Assembly: GCA_964036315.1 (NCBI GenBank)
Contig: OZ038496.1
Location: 11,360,535-11,424,534 of the forward strand
Source: Acanthosepion esculentum
Lineage: Eukaryota > Mollusca > Cephalopoda > Sepiida > Sepiidae
Reading direction: 5' to 3'
DNA length: 64,000 nt
Part shown: piece after piece, positions 56,176-64,000 of the stretch
How the letters are laid out: each line of letters starts with the position of its first letter
Position numbering within the stretch: the stretch's first letter is position 1
Position numbers and translations under genes: made by a program
Notes under the pieces: generated by a model
Databases searched by the model: none
Told to the model about the DNA's origin: nothing
What the model saw: the letters and a program-made list of their open reading frames with translations, nothing else

Positions 56176-56456
56176 GTGCGGTTCGATTTATATTACAATG
56201 AATCATTCATACAAAGAAGAAATTAATAAAGTTAATGATATAAAATAGCTAACATAATTTTGTTAAATGTGTTATTGATAACGGATAAAAACTGGTGGAG
56301 CGTGCAGTCGCAACGCTAAGGTTGAATGTTTTAAAAAATTTAAGTGAGTCCGTTTTTACAAATATGGCAATTTGAGAATATTTTTCTAGCTGTTTAATTT
56401 GCCATGTACTTTTTGTATGAATGATTCATTGTAATACACCCCCCGACACACAATGA
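56165..56456. mobile_element. small inverted-end repeat (MITE-like), copy 2
   Basis: The left end contains TTACAATGAATCATTCATAC + AAAG; the right end (56417-56450) contains the same core inverted, CTTTTTGTATGAATGATTCA + TTGTAA. Between them is GGAGCGTGCAGTCGCAACGC, shared with copy 1 at 34693-35070. No coding capacity, about 290 bases: a MITE-like element. Target-site duplications were not identified. Confidence 0.65.
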
Positions 56457-56640
56457 TTTTTTGCTAATTTGACAATAGCACTTATCACCTAAAATATTTC
56501 AATGTTTTCTTCAGTGCTTTGTCTTTTTAGAATTTAGCCAATCGGAACTCTCCACAGATAATCTTTCTTTATTACCTACGAATTTTGTTTGTGTTAACGT
56601 ATTTATTGAACAAAGTAACTAATAATAACAAAACAAGTCA

Positions 56641-56934
56641 TTGAAACAAAGCAAGTTCAGTCGACCAATGATGACAATTCCAGAACAACGTAACTATAAA
56701 CAATTTTTTTTCTATCCTCTGCCAGCCGCAATGATGGAGAAAGCATTACCTCAAACCGTCGCCAGTGAGACACACTGCAAGAGCCACTCCGTTTCACGAG
56801 GCTCGTTCCTTAATCGAGACGCAATCGCACCAATCCTCCGAAGGAACGCCATCGAACGAGGCCCAATAACCCCTGAAGTCTCCACTGCCACAGGAATAAA
56901 AAAAAATATCTATCAGCAAGAGAAGAATATTTAG
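56641..56934 (+). other. 97-codon open frame, unrecognised
   Basis: A plus frame with PLPAAMMEKALPQTVASETH and RRNAIERGPITPEVSTATG, in a locally GC-richer segment (56715-56900) than its surroundings. No motif, signal peptide or repeat. Weak candidate for an exon or part of an unknown element; it may be chance. Confidence 0.25.
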
Positions 56935-56939
56935 CTATT

Positions 56940-57990
56940 TTTTTTATATCTGCGTCTTGGAAAATAGTGACGTGTTGTCCCGTTGTATTTTTTTATATCC
57001 ATCACACTATGTTTACATGAATAATATATATATATACTTAATCCAGATATGTTGTTTTGAGGAAGTAAATATATTACATTGTTTTCTTTTTCATTTTATC
57101 ATTCGCTTATTTTGTATTTATTCTGTTTGGGTAGAATTAATCAAGGCAACTTTGCATCCCGACTCCTGTAATAATATCCGATCAACCAGAATGGATCAAC
57201 GCAAGAGAGCTTATCAGCATTAAATGATTGTAAATAGTCGAGGTGTTACGAGAATTCCGTTTACTTATGAGCTACTTCAGAAGCGTGGACAGTTATGAAG
57301 GGCGAGAATGCATAGAACCAATTCTGAAATGCAGGCGATGTCAGGAAGGGTCATTGCAATGGCCTTGAGAAGGAATCCTCGCCTTGCATCTGGCTTAAAA
57401 GCAAAGCTGTTAAGATATATCGTCTTATCAAAGGACGAAGATGACAAATTTTACAACATGGTCAGTGAGTCAAAAATGATTCTCAAATCAGTGACTTACG
57501 AATGTTTTGGCAGGTGTCATTATTGAAAGATCGATTGATCTTGCCCGTTATTATTACCCACGTACATGTCCATCTACCGGTGTGTCAGCAGATATGACTT
57601 GACGTTCTAAATTCTGAAACATGGGACTGGTCATTTAATTTGTAGCCTCTTGTAACCGATCAACATTGTACAGGAGAATGGCTGTCGAAATTCATCAACT
57701 GAAACTGACATCATAAAACACTGCGGCACAAAATTACGCACCTGCCCAGCAGAAAGAATGGACTGTCTTTTGTTTCGGCTTTTTGGTGATGATTCTTTTT
57801 CTATGGGCCATGTCAATTCAGGACGTAAGCGAAAATGGCTCACTACAACATCCTATCTTAAATGGCTGTTAGTAATTTTATCACATTGCAAAGGCACACT
57901 CCCATTCCACCATCCATTCATAATGCTAGATTAAAAGGAAAAGGTTAAAAAAGATCTGAAAAAATAATAATTAAAGCCGACACGATAAGG
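56940..57990. other. unassigned sequence
   Basis: Frames at 56957, 57308 and 57631 (minus) are 70-88 codons with no recognised motif. Confidence 0.35.
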
Positions 57991-57995
57991 CAATA

Positions 57996-58620
57996 TTATA
58001 AAACTGACGTAGATGTGTATTCTTTGTTTTTATGTAGCATGTCTTTCAGGGCGTAGATGATCACAGCTCTCCACATTCCTCTATCTCTTGCAGTTCTCAA
58101 CAAGTTCCTTCCCTCTACGTTCTTTCGTTGTTTTCTATTGTCTCTCTTTCTCTCTATTCGACACGTGTGTATCAGATTCTCCAGGCCCACCTTCCTCATT
58201 ACTGGTGTCAGAGGCATTCGAATAACACTCGCATTAATAATATTAGCTTGATATTACTCGCTCGAATTGCAATCCGAATCTGTCTTTTTATGTACCATGT
58301 CCTTTCAGGACGTAGACGATCATGGCTCTCCACCACACTCTATCCCTTGCAGTGCTCAAAAAATTCTCCCCTCTGCTTCCTCCCCCAGACCACGTTCTGT
58401 CATCCAGTTGCTTAAACCCGCCAGGTATATCACACGTTGTTTCCCCTTGTCTCGCTTTCTCTCTATTCGACGCGTGTGTATCAGATTCTCCAGGCCCACC
58501 TTCCTCATTACTGGTGACAGACGCATTCGAATAACACTCGCATTAATAATATTATCTTGATATTACTCGCTCGAATTGTAATCCGAATCTTTCTTTTTAT
58601 GTACCATGTCCTTTCATTAT
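57996..58620 (-). pseudogene. RTE-like LINE C-terminus, tandemly duplicated
   Basis: Two direct copies of about 285 bases: 58035-58280 and 58300-58600 share CAGATTCTCCAGGCCCACCT + TCCTCATTACTGGTG and ATTCGAATAACACTCGCATT. Minus translation gives TPVMRKVGLENLIHT, RIERKRD, and GMWRAVIIYALKDML, the C-terminal boxes of the RTE-like LINE group also seen at 3085-3297 and 15055-15480. Each copy ends with the GACATG/TACATAAAAA 3' end. Frames are broken. Confidence 0.7.
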
Positions 58621-58636
58621 CAATGGCACGTGGTAG

Positions 58637-58637
<1 letters not shown>

Positions 58638-58697
<60 letters not shown>

Positions 58698-58736
58698 AAA
58701 AATTTAGTTTATATATCTTTCAATTTACCTCTCCCC

Positions 58737-58799
<63 letters not shown>
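58638..58799. repeat. two (TA)n arrays around an inverted piece
   Basis: (TA)n at 58638-58695 and 58739-58799. ATATATCTTTCAATTT between them is inverted at 58808 (AAATTGAAAGATATAT). Confidence 0.9.
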
Positions 58800-58802
<3 letters not shown>

Positions 58803-58859
58803 GAGTGAAAATTGAAAGATATATACATATATGGAGAATGAGATGCAAACAATTTATTA

Positions 58860-59920
58860 TTTAACTTTCTAATTCTGTTGTTTATATAATCATATTAATG
58901 TATTATGTATGAGGCTTCTAGTAAGAATTGAACTCACTAGTAGCCTTCGAAATCCGTTGTTAACTCTCCCTCTCCATATAACTATGTTCATTTCTTTGAG
59001 ATTCAATATTAAAAGAGTGTGAAAGAATGCCATGGAATCTGAGTCAACATTTAAAGTGTCATTTTAAACATATATAAATAAGTAACGAGGCCGACGGCTA
59101 TGTCAGTAATTATATCTTGACTGCAGAAAGGGTCAGGTGAAGCCATCTCATTGGACAGGAGTTAACCTCGTCAGTGTTTTACCCCCACCCCAGACTCAAC
59201 AATCCAAGACTCTGCCTTGACAGTCTTTATTGCATATGCCAACGTACAACCTCGTCTTCAGTTTATATCCACCCTTTCCTCCCGATCCAAATCGTAATAA
59301 TTCATTCATCGGGTGTCAGTCGCCCAGTTTCAAATGAACACCGCTTGGCATGTCAAAACTTTCTTTGTTCATCAAACGCTAGCTCTGCATCTGTTAATTG
59401 TCGCTTTTGAACAGTTCCATTACACTTCCAGCAATCTGTCGAGTTTTACCGGTGATCATTTCATGGAAGATGTACATGTATTCATTAGTGGCGTCTGTGT
59501 ACACGGATAGCATTTCACAGCATCTCTTTGTGTGAGGGGAAACGTCACGTGTGATTTTATGGTGTCATACTAAACTGGAATCTCATTTCACACGCGTGAA
59601 TTATGGCTATTCTATCTACTTTTAATAATAGCTTTGATGGGAGCTTGATGTCTATAGGAGGATCAATTTAAATACGTTTATGATAGCCGATGATCTATAT
59701 GGCGTCAGATTTTATTCCTAAAAGAATATCTGAGAAAACTATTTTATTGAACGCTGCTTAAAATTGTGCATATAAAAGATGTGTTTTAGTATTTCTTAAC
59801 AAAAGAAATGAATAGAACGAAATTAAAATATGCGGCTACTGTAATAATGCTTACGAATTTACGAAAACTGGTGGCAAGTTTCCATTAATTCACAGTTGAA
59901 TTCGCTAGATTTTTTTAAAG
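58860..59920. other. unassigned sequence
   Basis: Frames at 59174 and 59313 (78 and 65 codons) lack motifs. Nothing recognised. Confidence 0.35.
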
Positions 59921-59924
59921 CTTT

Positions 59925-60931
59925 TCACCTCAAGCAAGGCTGCAAGCCACTAGCACGCAAGGGGTTACAGAAGGTTTGGAGGAAGAGCAGATAGGAGTGT
60001 TAAAGGAGAGGATGTGGAGAAAGATAGTGGATCGATCAAGGCAAGGGGGTTACAGAAGATTTGGAGCGAGAGCAGATAGGAATGAAAGGTGAAAGGATGT
60101 GGAGAAGGGATGTGGATAGGTCAAGGCAACTGGAGATGTCGATTGACGTTACACTTAAATAGTTGGAGATTGTATTTGTCAGGGAAACGGGAATAAGGAA
60201 CGGAGTTCCACAGGTGAGATGTGCGAGACATGAAGCTATTGGAGTAGAAGAGACGACTACATCTAACAGTTTCAACGGTGAAGGGGAGGGAACGGGATGC
60301 CAGCCTCGTAGGACGCTTAAATTCATGACGCCTGGGAACCAGCGAAAGCAGCTCATCGGAGCAATTACCGTGAAAGTATTTGTAAAAAAAAACAGAGCGA
60401 GGCAACGGCGCGTCTGTGAGAGAGCGACTGCAGACGAGATGACAGATCAGGGCCAATTACGTTGCAGATCCGTCTCTGGATCATATCAAGAACCCTGAGG
60501 CAAACAGCAGTGGCTCCAGACCATATATGGCAGCAATACTCCGTGCAAATGGTTGCTTTATAGATTTGGAGGATCGATTCCGGGGAGAAAAATTTCCTGG
60601 CACGGCACAGGGAGCCAACTTTCCTTGCGGTGGATGAAGCAATTGACTCGATGTATTTGTTCCATCTCAGGTCATCGGACAGCGTGAGACCGAGCAGCCG
60701 CAGAGAGGAGATCTCGAGAAGTTGGGCTTCAGACATTCTAATGGGATGCAGGGATGGATCCCTGTGGTGGTTAGTAGAGAGCAGTTTTGTTTTAGAGGCG
60801 TTAAAGTTAACCAACCATTTCTTGCCCGAGTTCACAACCCATTGTAGGTCCTTTTCGAGATGAACTGCCAGGTTAACTTTGTCAGCGTCACTAGATTTTT
60901 CTATTCCAACAGATTCTTTTCCTTCTCGCAC
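59925..60931 (-). pseudogene. Jockey-like LINE, RT C-terminal third and 3' UTR
   Basis: The best LINE copy in the window. On the minus strand a 188-codon frame (60931-60365) reads NSGKKWLVNFNASKTKLLST, SSLRLLGLTLSDDLRWNKYI, IYKATICTEYCCHIWSGAT and VLDMIQRRICNVIGPDL, the RT thumb and connection boxes. At an A/T9 run near 60386 the frame shifts and continues in 60456-60121: DELLSLVPRRHEFKRPTRLA, SFMSRTSHLWNSVPYS, ending at TGA 60123-60121. The 3' UTR (59925-60120) contains two related 85-bp units. The palm with YxDD and the endonuclease are missing (5' truncation). Only one frameshift separates the two frames, so this copy is younger than the others. Confidence 0.85.
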
Positions 60932-60934
60932 GTC

Positions 60935-61150
60935 TTATTTGTGGAACACACACCCGGCTCCATTCATTACAGACAAATTTAATCTTCAAAATTTTAAAAT
61001 GTCAATTGTTATTTAACATCATCCTTATTACGTTTTTTTTATTTATTTTGCTCTCTGTTTAATAATATTTCCGTTTTCTAATTCTTCCACACTCGTTGTC
61101 TGTTAATGGCTGTATAGCCTTGTATGGGATGAATTTGATTCAAATAAAAG
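60935..61150 (+). pseudogene. LINE RT C-terminus and 3' tail, plus strand
   Basis: LWNTHPAPFI.DKFNLQNFK is the WNSLP...DKYNLQLFK box of the same protein group. It is followed by a T-rich 3' UTR ending in GCCTTGTATGGGATGAATTT + GATTCAAATAAAAG. It lies head to head with the minus-strand copy ending at 60931. Confidence 0.65.
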
Positions 61151-61159
61151 AAAATGGCT

Positions 61160-62330
61160 GCCATACATTGAATAGGAAATAATTTATTTAACATGGTTAG
61201 CTTTTTCTGGTGTAAGACGTTTATTCTTTGTGCAAGTCAAGTGAAAACATGTGTCTGGAACATGTAATTATATCGTTCCATATGCCAAACATATATATTA
61301 ATTGATAACAATGCTTTTATTTTCTTTCGAGAGACCAGTGTATCTATTCTGATCTCATTTCTCATAGCTGGAATACGAATGAATATGAGAGACAAACAGA
61401 AATCTGATGCCATGTTTTCTATGAAATTTACTCCTTAGGGAGCAATGAAATTTCCCTCATAGCTTCTCTCTTCATGAATTGTTCTATATCCATATGTAAG
61501 ACTCCATGCCACATTTGAAGCGGGTAGATCGAGGTTTAGTCTGCAGCATTTGAAACTGGAATTTAAAATTTACTTATTTTGTGTCGAGGCAAGGTAATGT
61601 ACATTTTAGAATCTCTATATTCAATTTTATTCCTTCACAAAGCCTTTCCCTTTTCTTATCAGGTTAACTAGTCAATTTGCTATTGACATGGCTTCGTATT
61701 AACGAAGGTAGCCACAGATCATGCATTGTTTTTGTTCTTCCATTGGAAAAACTTCTCTTGAAAGGCGGGATGTTAAAGAACTGCTGGCGTTATAAACGTG
61801 ATAAGAGAAAGTTTGCAGATGTCTCAATGATTATAAAGATGGCAGCCCAGGATTGTTCAGAAGTATGGAGAAAAGTAATTGGAAACATAAAGACTGTTCC
61901 TCTTAGCCAATAAACTACTGAACAAAGGTAAAGAAAATCGTACAATAGAAGAATTGAAGTTATTAAGAACAACAATGTGGGCGGGGAAAACTGTATTTTA
62001 AGAATAAATGAACAAGTTGTCTGATATATGTATCTGTTAATGTACCCCTGTCTCCTGTCAGGATATAATGTAAAATTTAAGAAGTGAGACAGATATCACC
62101 TGTCTTGCAATTGTGATATAAAAGTTCCTAAACGTGAGGTGCAGTTCATTCTTGGCCAGAAAGATGATAAGATGAATGAGCAGGGATTGACGAGAAAGTG
62201 ACGATGATGTCGGACAGGGTGATGCCAAGAGAGAAGATTGATATGGATGGAGCCAGCAGACAGTTTTATTATGACCGTATGAATTTAAGCGCTAACCAAC
62301 ATTAGCAAAAAGGTCTCATCCATTTACAGT
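61160..62330. other. unassigned sequence
   Basis: A 78-codon plus frame at 61677-61913 (MAAQDCSEVWRKVIGN) has no recognised motif. The rest shows nothing. Confidence 0.35.
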
Positions 62331-62334
62331 TGAG

Positions 62335-62585
62335 TTGGCTTGATATAACCGTAAATGCTACGCTAACAGTTTTTTCTTGCATTCCCGCCTGTGAAAATCT
62401 CTACCGGCTCAATTATTTCCGGCCAACTTTTATCTTCAAAAATTTAAATGCAATGTCAATCGTTATCTACTGTCTTCATGATTTCTCTTCTCTTGTTCTC
62501 GCTACTGTTCTTATTCATTCCCACTATGTAAACCATTGCGTCTTAGTTGCTTTACTGACTTGCATGCGGTGAAATGATTTAAAAA
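62335..62585 (+). pseudogene. LINE RT C-terminus and 3' tail, plus strand
   Basis: RLNYFRPTFIFKNLNAMSIV corresponds to the FPDKYNLQLFK end of the LINE protein. The tail TGCGTCTTAGTTGC and GCGGTGAAATGATTTAAAAA match the 3' tails at 26690-26735 and 54700-54718. Confidence 0.6.
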
Positions 62586-62589
62586 AAAT

Positions 62590-63195
62590 ATATTTCAAGA
62601 AAAGTGGTTTCAGTGATCCCCCTTCAAATTCAATTCATTTGCGTTCACTTTCAAAATAGTACACTTTACAAAGACATGTAGTTCAGCTGCACTGCCTCCA
62701 GCTATGGGTTAAATAGCAGATTAGATTCGACTTGTGTTGCAAGAAGCTTAAGTAATGGATAACAATGAATTTCAAACCATGGAAAAATACAACGAGAAAC
62801 CACTTCACTATCTTTCCAAATAATGTTTGTCAATTCGTAGATGATAAAGAAAGGTTTTCTGTTACGATAGGATACATTCTAAAGAGACATGGCACTAAAG
62901 AGAAGATTAGAATATTTTAGTTGATACGCGCAATACTCACGATAGCAAATATCATTGCTTTACTAAATGCCTCTAAATAAGTAAATAAATCTTTACAGTT
63001 GAATATCTTTATCGTATTTTGGACGTAGAGCTGAATTGCAAAAAGTGCAGCCAATACGATAATATAGGAATCAGCATTTAAAGAATTATATCTGCGTCAA
63101 CATGTCGAATGCCAACGACTATACGTTTTTTTTTTCTTGGTGTTTTGTTTTTAATTTCTAATTTGCACGACAAAATGACAGAAGCCTATTCTCAA
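62590..63195. other. unassigned AT-rich sequence
   Basis: Nothing recognised. Confidence 0.35.
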
Positions 63196-63199
63196 CAGG

Positions 63200-63201
63200 A
63201 A

Positions 63202-63295
<94 letters not shown>

Positions 63296-63323
63296 TACAT
63301 ACATACAAAGATACATACATATA

Positions 63324-63367
<44 letters not shown>

Positions 63368-63410
63368 AAAAACAAGTTGTAATAATATATATACATATAT
63401 ATATATACAT

Positions 63411-63466
<56 letters not shown>

Positions 63467-63549
63467 CAACATTTTTGGATAGAGTATATCTGCAAAAAGA
63501 TAATATGAATAAAAGCAAAAGGATAAGATGAGTTTTCCTTTTCTCTTTA

Positions 63550-63614
<65 letters not shown>

Positions 63615-63679
63615 GTTTGTGTGTGTGTGTGTGTGTAAGTGCATGTGTATCTGTGTACATATATATGTCTATATATCAA

Positions 63680-63775
<96 letters not shown>
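63200..63775. repeat. cluster of (TA)n and (CA)n arrays
   Basis: (TA)n at 63200-63291, 63315-63365, 63425-63465, 63555-63613 and 63683-63775, with a (CA)n at 63409-63430 and a (TG)n at 63616-63637. All frames across it encode YIYI repeats only. Confidence 0.95.
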
Positions 63776-63777
<2 letters not shown>

Positions 63778-63825
63778 TAAGATATTAATGGTTTATACTT
63801 TTAATCCAATAAAATAGATAATTCA

Positions 63826-63955
63826 TCGGAATTGTTAATCAGGGTTCCGAGTTCCATCTCCAGTCGGTTTCCTCATATTTACTGATGTCCAAATACATTT
63901 GGGAAAGGCATAGATCCTCCTCTTTTTCCCCGGCTGTGGATTAATTGGTAATTCT
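63826..63955 (+). repeat. tRNA-like SINE, second family
   Basis: GTTCCGAGTTCCATCTCCAG (B-box region) and AATACATTTGGGAAAGGCAT match the order in 5670-5730. The A-box side is missing, so this is a 5'-truncated copy. Confidence 0.5.
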
Positions 63956-64000
63956 TTTATTAAAACTTTCTTATCCCTAAAAATATTCTTGCAATCAAAA

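Noticed and set aside
60163..60498. Plus-strand frame of 111 codons
   Set aside because: Shadow of the LINE RT reading frames on the minus strand.

Overview
The window looks like non-coding nuclear DNA of an animal, most likely a cephalopod mollusc (octopus-like). The reasons are its high AT content, very long (TA)n and (TCTA)n arrays, many tRNA-derived SINE copies, and the mix of decayed Jockey-like and RTE-like LINEs, a Penelope-like element, gypsy LTR elements and Tc1/mariner elements. This assignment is inference from repeat style. I found no recognisable host gene, no intact tRNA or rRNA gene, no CRISPR array and no prokaryotic gene organisation.

Layout. 0-9 kb: LINE and Tc1 relics on both strands, paired SINEs and a 28-bp minisatellite. 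9.4-12.2 kb: a badly decayed gypsy-type retrotransposon (minus strand) whose gag, protease, RT and integrase remnants keep their order between two LTR remnants. 13-14 kb: a broken transposase resembling P-element/THAP9-type proteins. 15-27 kb: LINE ends, SINEs, a polypyrimidine tract, a 21-bp minisatellite with a 227-bp higher-order period, and (TCTA)n. 28.4-29.0 kb: the C-terminal part of a Penelope-like protein with a GIY-YIG-type domain. 29-37 kb: TG-rich and TA-rich simple repeats with a small repeat carrying inverted ends. 37.2-38.1 kb: a Tc1-type transposase pseudogene. 38-42 kb: a LINE end, (TTA)n, duplicated fragments and a possible Helitron-like piece.

44.46-47.35 kb holds the best preserved element: a gypsy-type LTR retrotransposon with two nearly identical LTR segments and an intact 447-codon gag frame, but only the edges of pol. 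It looks like a young, non-autonomous gag-only element. 48-63 kb has more LINE relics (several recent duplicates), palindromes, a 5S rRNA-like pseudogene, a mariner relic and a second copy of the small inverted-end repeat.

The genes do not work together as a pathway. The window is a layered record of transposition, with dinucleotide arrays expanding at many element edges. The points most worth follow-up are the gag-only element with a duplicated primer-binding region, a SINE family carrying a hammerhead-ribozyme-like core, and the repeated association of (TA)n arrays with element termini. All homology calls come from reading translations and recalled family motifs; no search was run.
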